Shown one piece after another: positions 6,332 to 15,617 of a stretch of DNA of 46,084 nt. The DNA comes from Candidatus Mailhella merdavium (GTDB lineage Bacteria; Desulfobacterota; Desulfovibrionia; Desulfovibrionales; Desulfovibrionaceae). The notes under the pieces were generated by a model that was not told the DNA's origin, did not search any database, and saw only the letters and a list, made by a program, of their open reading frames with translations. The stretch lies in assembly GCA_019119045.1 (NCBI GenBank), contig DWXS01000046.1, positions 1 to 46,084 on the forward strand, written 5' to 3'. A program made the translations under genes and the position numbers. Every line of letters starts with the position of its first letter. The first letter of the stretch is position 1.

Positions 6332-8857
6332 TTAATGATCCGTACAGCCCAGCAGGGCGTCATAACGGAGGGGACGGGGCAGGGCTGATCCGTTCTCTTG
6401 CAGGAGCCGACCGTCTTCCAGCAGTCGTGCAACGCGCATAGTTGCAGGCAGGAAGGGGGCAAGCCACGCGGGGAGGGAGTTTTCCGGTGCCAGAGACAGA
6501 GGAACCCGTACCGTGTTGCGTGCCAGCAGCGCGGCGACTTCCTGCCGTTTCTGCCAGCGTGCAAGACGCTCCTGCCGTGTTTCCGCCTGTTCCGGCAGGT
6601 TCAGCTCTGCTTTCGTACCGTCGGCCAGCGTGAGGAGTTTGCCGGAGGAATCCCATGTGCGGAAAAGAAGAAGGGATACGTCTTCCCGTTCCTGCCAGCG
6701 GGTGGGGGGATTATCGTCGTCACCTTCCCCGCTTGTTTCCGACTGGTTGAGCAGGGCCTGCCGTCGCAGCTGTTCCCGGGTTTTCTGAAGCTCCTTTAAT
6801 GCTGCGGCAAGTGCGGGAATGCTTTCCTGTCGTTCCGCATAGCAGGCTTCCAGCATGGGGCGGATATCTTCCGGCAGGCGTATGGAGGTTCTGGCGTGCC
6901 ACAGTTCAAGACTGCGGAACAGCACATAGGGAGCATAGACAAAGGCGGAGGGACCAAAGGCTTTTTTCGGTGAGGCTGCGGCTTCTTCCAGAGAGGGATG
7001 CAGGAGACAGGCCAGGCGTTCACAGCCTGCAGGGCGCGGGGTACGCTCTCCGTGCCGCCAGAGCCTCCCCAGGCGTTGCAGAAGCATGTCCGCAGGACAG
7101 AAGCGGCTGACCAGAAAATCCGCGTCCAGATCAAGGGACTGTTCCACAACCTGCGTCCCCACCACAATGCCGCCCTTCCTGCCGCGTCCGGGGGCTTCGG
7201 GATGCAGAAAGGCCGTCCAGCGTTCTTCGTTGCGCTCCCTGTCCGCAGCGGTGAAGCGGGAATGCAGCAGGCCTGCAGAAAGGCCGGGTATGGCTGCAGC
7301 GCGTGCGCTCAGCAGACGGAAGCTGTCCTGCGCTCCGGCCACGGTGTTTTCTATCCAGAGTATGCGTTCACCGTTTTCCGCCCGGCGCAGAGCCTCTTCT
7401 ACGGCCTCTTCTTCCGGGCTGTGAAGCAGCCTGACCTCGACGTGCGTTCCGCCGGGGCAGGAGAGGCTTACGGGTTCGGCACCTGCGGGGGCGGCATATA
7501 TCAGCGGGTACTCGGAGGAATCTGCTCCTGCGTCGTCCAGCAGTGCGATGCGGCGCGAGGTGGTCAGCGTTGCGCTCAGGATGATGACCGTGCATCCCAT
7601 GTCGCGCAGTTGCCGGACAAGTGCGTCCAGCAGGCTCCCTGTGTACATGTCGTAACTGTGTACTTCGTCCAGGATGACGGTTTTTCCTGCCAGTCCGAAA
7701 CTGCGCAGAGAACTGTGTCGCACGCGCAGGACGGAAAGCAGAGCCTGATCGACGGTTCCCACGCCGAAGGGCGCCAGTATGCCCCGTCTTCCGGCTGAAA
7801 ACCATGCCTGATTCGGTTCAGCCTCTCCTCCCATGCGCTGCTGCCGGAAGCGTTCCAGCCAGGCCATGCCGTGCAGCAGCAGCGCGGAGCCTCCGGCTTC
7901 CAGAATACGATCGAGAAAGGCGTTGACACGTCCGTGAATGCGGTTGGACGTCAGCTGTGTGGGCAAAGCAAAATAGATGCCGCTGCTTTTTTTCTGCTCC
8001 AGCATGCGATAGGCTGCGTAGAGCGCGGCTTCCGTCTTTCCAAGGCCCATGGGAGCTTCCAGCACGAACACGCCGGGGCCGTTCGCGGCTTCATAAAATG
8101 CCTTTTGTGCCGGACGGGGCGCAAAGGAGAAAATATCTTCAAAACTCAGGCCGGGGCGGATGCCGGGCCACAGAAAACCCGCCTCATCAAGAGCCTGCCC
8201 TATCAGGGGCCGCCAGTCTTCAGCCGGATTATCAAAAAGCGGGCCGGAAGCGATCCAGTCGGCCGTGACCGTAAGACCGCAGGCAATGCGTTCCGCAATG
8301 TTGTCGAAGTCCGGCCACTGCGGCCGCTCTCCAAGCAGCCGCAGGCACAGTTCCTGCCGCAGTTGACGCCAGCTTTTCCCTCCGGCAAAGACGGCATCGT
8401 CCGCAATCTCCCTCACGGGCCTGCCGTGGTGCGCTCCGACGATGCGCGCCAGAGAGAGCGGGGCACCCATGCCGCTAAGGGTTGCGCGACCGACGGCGGC
8501 GTGGCCGCCCGCATTCTGCTCCAGCTCGAAATCTGCTCCATGCAGTTCCTGCATGTGCGCCGCAGTTTCGCGGGAGAAGGCCGCTTCATAGATGCGAGCC
8601 TGAAAGGGCGGCGTGACTTTTCCGATATCATGGAGCAGCGCGGGAACATCTGCTCCCTCGGGCAGCAGTCCCGGCAGAATGTCTTCAAGACGGGATGCAA
8701 GTTCGGCTGCAACGGCTCCCGCAATACGGCAATGTTCTTCAACGCTGCGGCCGGGGGCACATGCGGCGGAACGCTTCCAGGTTTTTGCCAGACAGCGTTC
8801 CAGGGGCAATGCCTTCCGGGAAGGCGGGGGCAGGTGGGCAGATGTGGGGATTTTCAT
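6332..8857 (-). CDS. cas3: Cas3 HD nuclease-helicase, type I-E
   Basis: 841 aa. Cas3 is recruited by target-bound Cascade and unwinds and degrades the DNA. HD nuclease residues are visible: H42, H76-D77 with K80 (HDIGK), H119, and H143-H144. The helicase part follows with Walker A APMGLGKTEAAL (about 268-279), the DEVH box at 397-400, SAT at 428-430 and the motif VI region QRLGRLWRHGER. All key residues are intact. The start at 8857 has no good ribosome-binding site, and no convincing promoter is seen upstream, so expression may be low or the start may be different by a few codons. It is separated from cse1 by 379 bp. Confidence 0.96.
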   Translation of the reverse strand: MKIPTSAHLPPPSRKALPLERCLAKTWKRSAACAPGRSVEEHCRIAGAVAAELASRLEDILPGLLPEGADVPALLHDIGKVTPPFQARIYEAAFSRETAAHMQELHGADFELEQNAGGHAAVGRATLSGMGAPLSLARIVGAHHGRPVREIADDAVFAGGKSWRQLRQELCLRLLGERPQWPDFDNIAERIACGLTVTADWIASGPLFDNPAEDWRPLIGQALDEAGFLWPGIRPGLSFEDIFSFAPRPAQKAFYEAANGPGVFVLEAPMGLGKTEAALYAAYRMLEQKKSSGIYFALPTQLTSNRIHGRVNAFLDRILEAGGSALLLHGMAWLERFRQQRMGGEAEPNQAWFSAGRRGILAPFGVGTVDQALLSVLRVRHSSLRSFGLAGKTVILDEVHSYDMYTGSLLDALVRQLRDMGCTVIILSATLTTSRRIALLDDAGADSSEYPLIYAAPAGAEPVSLSCPGGTHVEVRLLHSPEEEAVEEALRRAENGERILWIENTVAGAQDSFRLLSARAAAIPGLSAGLLHSRFTAADRERNEERWTAFLHPEAPGRGRKGGIVVGTQVVEQSLDLDADFLVSRFCPADMLLQRLGRLWRHGERTPRPAGCERLACLLHPSLEEAAASPKKAFGPSAFVYAPYVLFRSLELWHARTSIRLPEDIRPMLEACYAERQESIPALAAALKELQKTREQLRRQALLNQSETSGEGDDDNPPTRWQEREDVSLLLFRTWDSSGKLLTLADGTKAELNLPEQAETRQERLARWQKRQEVAALLARNTVRVPLSLAPENSLPAWLAPFLPATMRVARLLEDGRLLQENGSALPRPLRYDALLGCTDH

Positions 8858-9508
8858 GCACTGACGCTAACACAGTGCGGGGATGTCGTGAAGAGAGGAG
8901 TCCTTTCCTTTTGCGAGCTGATTTCGTGCGCGGCTCGAACGCCGAACCTGCTGCTTCGGGGACTGGTACTCCTGAAACGCCGTTGTCTGGTGTCGGAGTA
9001 TCTGACGGGCAGCGTGCCGAAAGGCAGGAAGCGTTTTCTTGTACAGGGTACACGCGGCCGGAGTCTTCATAGTCTGCCCAGCCGCCTCTTTTCTTCCAGG
9101 CTGTCGCTCATCCCGCCCCCATGGGGGGCACGTTTTCGTGAACGTGGAGGAGCATTCCTGTGCGGAATGGAAAGGAATAGAATCGTATGGCGTAATGCGG
9201 CGTAAGCCTTTTGCGGAGAGAGCCGGGAGGCACCGGGAAAGATGAGGGAATGACCACGCATTTTCCCGGGAAAGTTGTTTTGTACCTGCTTCTGGAGTTA
9301 TGCGAAGCGAGATTGCCCCGTAACGCCGGAGCAGTCGCGATTACTTGAGAAACAGCCATCCGGGAGACGGTACGCGGGGCTGTAGCCGCAGGACATACGG
9401 GCATGAGCGGCAGAACAAACTCCGGCGGAGGCGTGAACCCGGCGCAGGAATATAGCGTTCCGGATTGCAGACAGGTTCAAGAGCAAAAGGGTCTGAGAGC
9501 GGAAATGC
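8858..9508. other. Gene-free 650-bp interval upstream of cas3
   Basis: No gene is supported on either strand. A perfect 8-bp inverted repeat, CCGGGAAA (9233-9240) and TTTCCCGG (9262-9269), is present. A stretch near 8935-8975 has a T-arm-like GGTTCG/GTTCGAG pair on the minus strand but does not fold as a tRNA. The promoter of cas3 must lie here or further right, but no good box pair was found. Confidence 0.6.
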
Positions 9509-9551
9509 AAAAAGCCGGAACAGCCGCGCAATGACGGATGTTCCGGCTTTA
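9509..9551 (-). terminator. Terminator of the rpmH-khpB cluster
   Basis: A perfect 12-bp stem, AAAGCCGGAACA (9511-9522) with TGTTCCGGCTTT (9539-9550), with a 16-nt loop, lies 17 bp after the khpB stop codon on the minus strand and ends in a T run. This is a standard intrinsic terminator, possibly acting in both directions. Confidence 0.9.
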
Positions 9552-9567
9552 ATGATCGGAATTGACG

Positions 9568-10650
9568 TTATTCTTCCGGTAAGTCTTTGTCTTTGCGGCG
9601 GAGAATGACCACCCGTTTCATGGCTCCTTCGCCGGAGCTGCGGGTCTGTACGTCCGGATCGTCCTGAAGGCAGAGATGGATCAGACGTCGCTGGTAGGCG
9701 CTGAGGGGGCGGGTGGACTGCGATCTGCCCGTGAGCTTGACCTTTTCCGCGAGGGAAAGGGCCAGTTCCTGGAGGCGTGAATCCTGACGGGAATGGTAGT
9801 CTCCGGCGTCAAGCTGGAGACGGATCTGCGCGTCCATGGCCCGGGCGATCATGCGGGTGGCAAGATACTGCACGGCGGCAAGGTTCTGTCCGTCCCGTCC
9901 GATAAGCAGGCCGGTATCCGCACTGTCCACTCTGATCTGAAGGCGATCCTGACCGATACTCACGTCTATGGTGGGGTTGTCGGCTATGGATTCCACCAGT
10001 GCGCGGACAATATCTGTGGAGACGCGGACAAGCTTTTCCTGATCCAGTTCGCTCAGGGCCACGCGCGGCGGGAGATCGGCTCCGTCCTGTTCCGTCCCGG
10101 CGTCGGCATCGGGCAGGGGCTTTTCCTGATCGATACGCCCTTTGCGGCTTCGTCTGGAGCGGGAAGTTTCCTGTTCCTGGGTATCATCGCAGGAAGTGAA
10201 GTCGCCAGCAACGTCCTCGCCGGATGGGGAGGGCGAAACGGGAGCCAGATCGACAGAGCCGGACGCGCTGTCTTCCTCCGTTCTGGGGGACTTGCTGTTT
10301 CCTTTACGGCTGCGTTTCTTTCTGCCCTCTTCCTGTTGAACAGGGGCGGATTCCTGCTGTTCGTTCTGCTCTTCGACTGCACTTTCTTCCTTCACGGAGG
10401 GAGCAGGTCGGGCAGATTCTCCGGAAGGAATCTTTTCCCTGCGTTCTCTCGTGCTGCGCCCCAGATCCGGGAGCTGGGCTCGGCGTGCCTGAATCCTGGC
10501 CTTACGCGCGCCGACTATGCCGAAAATGCCGCTTTTGGCGTCCTCAATGATCTCTATTTCCAGTTTTTCGCGTGGTGCGTCATAGTAGGAACATGCCTCG
10601 GCTATGGCCGCATCCAGTGTTTTTCCCAGAAACTCCTTGAAATCGCTCAT
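9568..10650 (-). CDS. khpB: Jag/KhpB RNA-binding protein
   Basis: 360 aa. Three parts are visible: the N-terminal Jag domain (about 1-55, with FLGKTLDAAIAEAC and SGIFGIVGARKARI), a long low-complexity Glu/Ser/Arg-rich linker (about 60-205), and the C-terminal KH domain (GLLIGRDGQNL, about 255-265) followed by an R3H domain (RPLSAYQRRLIHL). Family members are RNA-binding partners of KhpA and are encoded next to yidC. It is the last gene of the rpmH cluster, 33 bp after yidC, with a terminator directly behind. The linker is longer than in Firmicutes Jag. Confidence 0.93.
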   Translation of the reverse strand: MSDFKEFLGKTLDAAIAEACSYYDAPREKLEIEIIEDAKSGIFGIVGARKARIQARRAQLPDLGRSTRERREKIPSGESARPAPSVKEESAVEEQNEQQESAPVQQEEGRKKRSRKGNSKSPRTEEDSASGSVDLAPVSPSPSGEDVAGDFTSCDDTQEQETSRSRRSRKGRIDQEKPLPDADAGTEQDGADLPPRVALSELDQEKLVRVSTDIVRALVESIADNPTIDVSIGQDRLQIRVDSADTGLLIGRDGQNLAAVQYLATRMIARAMDAQIRLQLDAGDYHSRQDSRLQELALSLAEKVKLTGRSQSTRPLSAYQRRLIHLCLQDDPDVQTRSSGEGAMKRVVILRRKDKDLPEE

Positions 10651-10683
10651 GGAGCTTTCCTCTTTGTATGTCAGCGCTGTGGA

Positions 10684-12279
10684 TTACGCCTTGCGCAGTG
10701 TCCACCATTGCTGAGCAATGGACAGAATATTGTTGCTGAGCCAGTAAATCACGAGCCCGGCGGGGAAGTTGAGGAACATGACCGTGAAGATGACCGGCAT
10801 GAGCATCATCATCTTGCGCTGGGTCGGGTCTCCCATGGCGGGAGAAAGCCACTGCTGGAGCAGCATGGTGGCACCCATGACGATCGGCGTGATGTAATAG
10901 GGATCTTTTGCGGACAGGTCTGCCAGCCAGAGCAGATCCGTGCCGGGCAGGTAGGTAATGAAGGATGCGTGACGCAGAGCTATGGAGTTGAGCAGCGCCT
11001 GATACAGCGCGACGAAAACCGGCAGCTGAATCAGAATGGGCAGGCAGCCGCCCATGGGATTGACGCCGTAGGTTTTATACAACTGCATCATTTCGCGGCT
11101 CAGGGCTTCCTTGTCCTTGCCGTGCTTTTCCTGGAGCTGCTTCATCATGGGCTGGATTTTCTTCATCTTTTCCATGGAAGTGTAGCTCTTGCGGGTCAGC
11201 GGCCAGAACACGATCTTGATGATGACCGTCAGCAGAATAATGGCTATGCCCCAGTTTCCGACCAGCCCGTGCAGCCAGGTGAGCAGTTTGAGCAGAGGCA
11301 CGGCGATGATGGTGAAGATCCCCATATCGATGGATTTGGACATTTCGTTGGGAGCGTCCTTGAGCAGGTCGCGATCCTTGGGACCCAGCCACCAGTCCGC
11401 GTTCATGCTCTGAGGCTGGCCGCCCGTCAGCGTCAGCGGAGGCATCTCCACCGCGGTACGCCAGACGCCGCCGGACATGATACGTCCCTTGAAAAGGGTG
11501 TCGCTGCTCTTTTCAGGCGCAACAGCGGCCAGGAAGTAATTGCTCATGGCTCCGGCCCAGAAGATATCGCCGCTCTTCATGATGCCTTCGTTTTCCAGAT
11601 CTTCGACATCCGTTTCACGGGAGAAGGAGCCGTCCAGATCCCAGGCCATGGCCATGAGATCGTAGTTGTTGCCGCCGCTGAGGTTGCCGGTCGCCAGCGT
11701 CCAGCTCACGCGGGCGGAACTGTTGTCCGCACTGAGGGAGAGCTTTTCATCCATCAGGTAGGTGTCGGCATTGAAGACGATTTCACGCCGGATGCGGATA
11801 CCGTCGAGCAGCCCTTCAAAAACCAGCGTTCCGCTTTTGCCTTCCTCAAGAACGAGATTATCGCCCGTAAAGGACCACTGTCCCGTACTCCAGGAAGGCT
11901 GGCCGTTGATCAGAAGACCCATGGGAGACGTAGCGGCCGCAGCAGCATTGATCATTTCAAAATCTGGAGAATCCGGATCCATGGAGCTGCGGTACTTTTT
12001 CAGCACAAAGGATTTCAGTATGCCGCCGCCGCTGTGGAAGGTCGCACGGTACAGGGGGGTTTCCACCGTAACTTCGCGTCCCTCGGCAGGAGCAAATGCG
12101 GGCAGGGGAGTATCCGCAACTGCGGGAGAGGCGGGCTGTTCGTTGACGGACATTTCCACTGCCGGCTGGGGGGCAGGTTCGGGCTTGGGGAGCCAGCCCA
12201 TGTATTCGGCAAGATACTGCCAGCCGACCAGCACGGCGAAACAGATGGCGGTGGCGAGCAAAAGACGTTTGTTATCCAT
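10684..12279 (-). CDS. yidC: YidC membrane protein insertase
   Basis: 531 aa from ATG 12279. YidC inserts and folds inner-membrane proteins with or without Sec. The start [20 protein letters not shown] gives the first transmembrane helix; a large periplasmic domain (about 60-330) follows, and then the conserved five-helix core with [24 protein letters not shown] and the [19 protein letters not shown] segment. The length and large periplasmic domain are typical of Gram-negative YidC. The open frame extends upstream to 12393, but the chosen start overlaps the yidD stop by 8 bp, consistent with coupling. Confidence 0.97.
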   Translation of the reverse strand: MDNKRLLLATAICFAVLVGWQYLAEYMGWLPKPEPAPQPAVEMSVNEQPASPAVADTPLPAFAPAEGREVTVETPLYRATFHSGGGILKSFVLKKYRSSMDPDSPDFEMINAAAAATSPMGLLINGQPSWSTGQWSFTGDNLVLEEGKSGTLVFEGLLDGIRIRREIVFNADTYLMDEKLSLSADNSSARVSWTLATGNLSGGNNYDLMAMAWDLDGSFSRETDVEDLENEGIMKSGDIFWAGAMSNYFLAAVAPEKSSDTLFKGRIMSGGVWRTAVEMPPLTLTGGQPQSMNADWWLGPKDRDLLKDAPNEMSKSIDMGIFTIIAVPLLKLLTWLHGLVGNWGIAIILLTVIIKIVFWPLTRKSYTSMEKMKKIQPMMKQLQEKHGKDKEALSREMMQLYKTYGVNPMGGCLPILIQLPVFVALYQALLNSIALRHASFITYLPGTDLLWLADLSAKDPYYITPIVMGATMLLQQWLSPAMGDPTQRKMMMLMPVIFTVMFLNFPAGLVIYWLSNNILSIAQQWWTLRKA

Positions 12280-12547
12280 GATGTTCCCGGTGCTCCGCAA
12301 TGGGGCGCTTGGCTGGGGTGACGGTTTTCGGCGGCACGGGATCAAAGCCTCCCGCCGAGCCAGGGTGACAGCGCAGAATGCGCCGGACGGCAAGCCACAG
12401 CCCCTTTAGGGGGCCATGAACGGTAATGGCCTCAATGGCATAGCTTGAGCAGGAAGGATAGAAACGGCAGGAAGGAGGCAGCAGCGGCGAAATGAAGGCC
12501 TTGTAAAAACGGATGGGCAGGATCAGCGCCCGCTGCGCAAGATTCAT
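12272..12547 (-). CDS. yidD: YidD membrane insertion efficiency factor
   Basis: 91 aa. The family assists YidC-dependent insertion at the inner membrane. The conserved core is present: [30 protein letters not shown], with the three-cysteine CRFYPSCS motif, and [24 protein letters not shown]. It starts in the last codons of rnpA (ATGA overlap at 12544-12547) and ends inside the start of yidC, so rnpA, yidD and yidC form a tightly coupled unit. The last 20 residues are a variable tail. Confidence 0.95.
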   Translation of the reverse strand: MNLAQRALILPIRFYKAFISPLLPPSCRFYPSCSSYAIEAITVHGPLKGLWLAVRRILRCHPGSAGGFDPVPPKTVTPAKRPIAEHREHHG

Positions 12548-12981
12548 ACGCCGGCTCCTCCGTGTGCGGCCGCAGCTTCATGGGAGGCGGAGGCGGAAGC
12601 ATCTTTGGCGCATCGGCCGAGCTTCGGAAGCAGAGGGGCAAGATCATGCTCGACAAGCGCAAGATCCGTCCTGTCCGCCCGCAGATGACGCTTCGGTGTG
12701 ACCACGATATCCAGAGGGGGAATTTCGTGCTGCCTCAACCGGAAGAAATCCCGCAGAACACGTTTGATGCGGTTGCGCTCGACGGCGTTGCCGCATTTTT
12801 TTGATACTGCGAGGCCGATACGCCCCATGGTCGATTCCCCGTCCTTGCGGACGAAAAGCACAAAATAACGTGTATGATGGCGTATGCCGCCATCATAACA
12901 GGCCGTATATTCCGACCTGCGGGTGAGTCTGCGCGAACGGGGCCAGGTAAGCGACATGGCGCGAACCGGAATTTCAGGCAT
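12544..12981 (-). CDS. rnpA: Ribonuclease P protein component
   Basis: 145 aa. RnpA binds the RNase P RNA and helps cleave the 5' leader from pre-tRNAs. The diagnostic RNR motif is present ([21 protein letters not shown]), along with the N-terminal [12 protein letters not shown] helix and the VVTPKRHL strand. The C-terminus has a Ser/Ala-rich extension of about 30 residues beyond the usual fold. The first ATG (12981) is used here; a second in-frame ATG lies eight codons later. An attenuator-like hairpin lies between rpmH and this gene. Confidence 0.95.
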   Translation of the reverse strand: MPEIPVRAMSLTWPRSRRLTRRSEYTACYDGGIRHHTRYFVLFVRKDGESTMGRIGLAVSKKCGNAVERNRIKRVLRDFFRLRQHEIPPLDIVVTPKRHLRADRTDLALVEHDLAPLLPKLGRCAKDASASASHEAAAAHGGAGV

Positions 12982-12996
12982 GAAGACCGCTTCTTA

Positions 12997-13038
12997 ACAA
13001 AACAAGAGGGCCACGGAATATCGGTCGCGTGTGGCCCT
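12997..13038 (-). terminator. Attenuator-like terminator between rpmH and rnpA
   Basis: On the minus strand a perfect stem AGGGCCAC / GTGGCCCT (13031-13038 and 13007-13014) is followed by the T-rich run CTTGTTTTGTT. It would lower rnpA-yidD-yidC expression relative to the abundant rpmH message. Confidence 0.7.
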
Positions 13039-13085
13039 GCTTGCGTTGCCGTCAGGCGCCCTTCCGGGCTATGCCTGAATGCTGA

Positions 13086-13220
13086 CTAGGCGGACAGGCT
13101 TTTGCGGCCCTTGGCACGTCTGCGGTTGATCAGGGCGCGACCGTTGGAGGTGCTCATGCGGACACGGAAACCGTGGGTACGCTTTTTGCTGATTTTGCTG
13201 GGCTGATAGGTTCTCTTCAT
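13086..13220 (-). CDS. rpmH: Ribosomal protein bL34
   Basis: 44 aa, too short for many gene callers. The translation begins [20 protein letters not shown] and ends in [12 protein letters not shown], the highly conserved L34 sequence with its Lys/Arg richness. GAAGGAG lies ten bases before the ATG. It heads the rpmH-rnpA-yidD-yidC-khpB cluster and has a near-consensus promoter 35-63 bp upstream. dnaA, the usual neighbour in many bacteria, is not next to it here. Confidence 0.98.
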   Translation of the reverse strand: MKRTYQPSKISKKRTHGFRVRMSTSNGRALINRRRAKGRKSLSA

Positions 13221-13254
13221 GACAAATAATCTCCTTCAGAGTATGGAACCAGTA

Positions 13255-13283
13255 GTTATAGCTTCGCTCCGAAGGCCCGTCAA
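13255..13283 (-). promoter_or_regulatory. Promoter of rpmH
   Basis: On the minus strand TTGACG (13278-13283) and TATAAC (13255-13260) are spaced by 17 bp. The spacer contains a small inverted repeat, CTTCG-N3-CGAAG. This is among the best sigma-70-type matches in the window, fitting a highly expressed ribosomal protein gene. Confidence 0.85.
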
Positions 13284-13621
13284 GTTGAAATGCCGGATCC
13301 TTCGGGGAGAGAATGCTCTGAAACATATGGGATGGATGCGTATGTCCTCTTTTCAGTTCCTCATGTCGCCCTTCGGGAAGCCAGCCATCTGGTATGTATT
13401 CGCGCCTGCCTCTGATGTCGTCGCTGCAGGCGGGAACGGAAACGAAGGACTGCATCTGTAATTCCGGCCCATTTCGAACATAAAATTTACTGAAGGGCTG
13501 TCGATGGCCTGCAATGGAACGGAGCAGTTTTCTGCAAATCCATTGAAGATCGTTCGCCTCTGCATCACGGTTCGGCGAAAGGAGCTGTTTCAAGGACGGA
13601 AACATGTCCCGCCGCTTTCTT
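13284..13621. other. Gene-free 338-bp interval
   Basis: This lies between the rpmH promoter and the stop of the Ala/Pro-rich protein gene. I see no gene, no T-tailed hairpin and no repeat. Open frames that cross it run antisense through rpmH or the neighbouring gene. Confidence 0.5.
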
Positions 13622-14599
13622 CTACATGCCCAGACTGCGCGAGGCGGGCACGCTTGGCGGCGGCAGTACGGGAGCGGCCGTACTGACCGGCGCGGGAAGC
13701 GAGGAAGGAACGCGCGCGCTCCCCGTCTGTGCAGCCGGAGTCGGAGCCTGGGCGGCCGGCGCATTCGCTTGAGCAGAGGCGGCCGGAGTTTGCGCGGCGG
13801 CCTGCGCTGTGCCCGCGCCGCCTGACGCGGCTGCGGTCGGGTTTTGTGCGGCAGGAGTTGCGTTCTGGGGGGATGTTGCGGCCCGGGGCGCGGAAGAAAC
13901 GACTGCCGGAGCTGATGTTGAGGCGCTGCTTCTGACGGCCACGGAAGAGGATGTGCGCAGATAGGTTCTGGAGAAGTCCGTCACCTTTTTACGAGCGGCC
14001 GGATCCGGCGATGGCCCCCACAGAGGCCCTTCACCCTGAGGCAGATAGGCCTGATCTCTGCGGACGTAATATTTCCATATGCTTTGTATTTTCTGTTGCA
14101 GCGCGTCCGGGGAGAGAGAGGCGGGCGCAAAGCCTCCGGCAGGCACAGCGGGCGTCGGGGAATAGGCCGGATAGGCAGACGCGAGAGGCGCAGCAGCGGG
14201 GCGTGCTGCACTTGCTGCACTCTGTGCGGGAGCTGGCGAAGAGTGCGGAGAAGCGGGGACGACAGCCGCAGTAGCGGCAGGCTGCGACGCAGCCGCAGCA
14301 GCGGGAGAGGCCGTGCTGCTTTTGAGGATACCCAGACGCCCTTCCGGTGAAACGGGAACGGAGGGATCTTCCGGACGGCACAGCATGGGGGTCAGCGATT
14401 TATCCATGGAGTCAAACACATAGATACGCTGCATGTCGGGCGGCACGGCCGGCCGGGGAGAGGTCTGCGCGGAAGGACGCGCCGCGCTTTCCGCAGCGCA
14501 GAAAGCGGGGGATACGCCGGAGCCGAGGCAGGCGAGAATGAGGGCCGGAAAGGCAAAGCGGACGCCATGACGGGAAATTTGAGAGAAAACGGAATCCAT
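13622..14599 (-). CDS. Ala/Pro-rich exported protein of unknown function
   Basis: 325 aa. An N-terminal signal peptide is likely: basic and polar start, hydrophobic FAFPALILACLGSGVSPAFC, and AFCAAES around residues 32-37 as a possible cleavage site. Two more conserved-looking blocks stand out of the low-complexity sequence: MQRIYVFDSMDKSLTPMLCRPEDPSVP (about 55-80) and LQQKIQSIWKYYVRRDQAYLPQGEG (about 168-192). The rest is Ala/Pro/Ser/Thr-rich, ending in SLGM. I do not recognise the family. GAGGT lies a few bases before the start. It follows pdxY by 113 bp and may share its message. The Ala/Pro composition may reflect a periplasmic or envelope-spanning linker, but this is inference. Confidence 0.75.
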   Translation of the reverse strand: MDSVFSQISRHGVRFAFPALILACLGSGVSPAFCAAESAARPSAQTSPRPAVPPDMQRIYVFDSMDKSLTPMLCRPEDPSVPVSPEGRLGILKSSTASPAAAAASQPAATAAVVPASPHSSPAPAQSAASAARPAAAPLASAYPAYSPTPAVPAGGFAPASLSPDALQQKIQSIWKYYVRRDQAYLPQGEGPLWGPSPDPAARKKVTDFSRTYLRTSSSVAVRSSASTSAPAVVSSAPRAATSPQNATPAAQNPTAAASGGAGTAQAAAQTPAASAQANAPAAQAPTPAAQTGSARVPSSLPAPVSTAAPVLPPPSVPASRSLGM

Positions 14600-14712
14600 A
14601 AGGACCTCGCGGTATTCAATACTGTAAGACGGGGATACTTCCGCGTCGTTTGTCTTATCGTTTTTTTTTCGGAATCCTTTATCACGACGGAAGCATTCCT
14701 GCTGGAGAAAGA

Positions 14713-15582
14713 TCAGAAAGTCGTGTATCCCCCGATATCGCAGCGATCCCGCAGGGCGGGAAGCGTACGTTCCAGCAGAACGCCGTCGCTGTGTCTGGTA
14801 TCATACCCGAAGGTCACGCGGATGCCCAGCGTGACGAAACGCACGGCGCGTTCAAGGGCGACGGGCAGACTGTCACCCTGAAGGAAGGCCCCCACCAGAA
14901 CGCTGGAAAAGGTATCTCCCGTGCCGGGATAGAAGGCGGGAATCCAGGGGCTTTCCACCTTCCAGAACCTGTTCTGTTTCCGGTTGTAGGCCACGGCGGC
15001 GCAAAAGTCTTTTTTTTCCGCAGGGGCGCTGGTGATGACCACACATTCCGGCCCCATATCGGAAAGACGGACGAGCTGGCGTTTAAGTTCCTCTTGCGGG
15101 ATATCCGGGCGGAAGGGTTCGTCCAGCAGAAAGGCCGCCTCCGTCAGATTCGGGGCGATGACGTGGGCATGTCCCACGAGCTGACGCATGGCCTCCACCA
15201 TTTCCGGGGTTTGTGTGGGATCCAGCGCACCGTTGTCGCCGAGTACGGGATCCACCAGAGCGAAGCCGTCGGGCTTGAGAAAGTCGCGGATGCAGCGGGT
15301 CGCCGTTTCGAGTTGACGAGGGTTGCCGAGAAAACCGGAATACACGGCGTCAAACTTCAGTCCCATACGTTCCCAGTGATCGAGAATGGGACCCATTTCG
15401 TCCGTGAGATCGTGAAAAGTGAAGCCGCTGACGCCGGAGGTCTGGGAAGAAAGTACGGCTGTGGGCAGTGGGCAGACCTGAAATCCCATGCTGGAAAGTA
15501 TGGGAATGGCCACGGTGAGAGAGGCACGGCCGAAGCCGGAGAGATCATGAATGGCGGCAACGCGCTGGAGGGGGAGTTCCAT
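14713..15582 (-). CDS. pdxY: Pyridoxal kinase, PdxY/PdxK-like
   Basis: 289 aa. The enzyme phosphorylates pyridoxal or pyridoxamine in the vitamin B6 salvage pathway, in the cytoplasm. It belongs to the ribokinase fold: N-terminal IHDLSGFGRASL, VDPVLGDNG (about 110-118) and the anion-hole/catalytic motif PGTGDTF (219-225, D223 the expected base). The frame is open to 16599, but everything upstream of 15582 is antisense-like Arg-rich sequence overlapping the next gene, and ATG 15582 with AGGA nine bases upstream fits the family. It begins 35 bp after the TauE/SafE stop, probably the same operon. Confidence 0.93.
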   Translation of the reverse strand: MELPLQRVAAIHDLSGFGRASLTVAIPILSSMGFQVCPLPTAVLSSQTSGVSGFTFHDLTDEMGPILDHWERMGLKFDAVYSGFLGNPRQLETATRCIRDFLKPDGFALVDPVLGDNGALDPTQTPEMVEAMRQLVGHAHVIAPNLTEAAFLLDEPFRPDIPQEELKRQLVRLSDMGPECVVITSAPAEKKDFCAAVAYNRKQNRFWKVESPWIPAFYPGTGDTFSSVLVGAFLQGDSLPVALERAVRFVTLGIRVTFGYDTRHSDGVLLERTLPALRDRCDIGGYTTF

Positions 15583-15617
15583 ATCTGGTGTCCTGTTCCG
15601 GTAATGCCCGCGAAAGA

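Noticed and set aside
8930..8980. tRNA or attachment site
   Set aside because: T-arm-like bases occur on the minus strand, but no acceptor stem, anticodon arm or CCA end could be assembled, and no integrase is nearby.
9793..12321. 842-codon plus-strand open frame
   Set aside because: It is antisense to khpB and yidC, both firmly identified with coupled starts, and its own translation shows His/Gly/Gln-rich shadow composition.
13069..13764. 231-codon minus-strand frame over rpmH
   Set aside because: It runs through rpmH in another frame and across its promoter; the rpmH translation is unmistakable.
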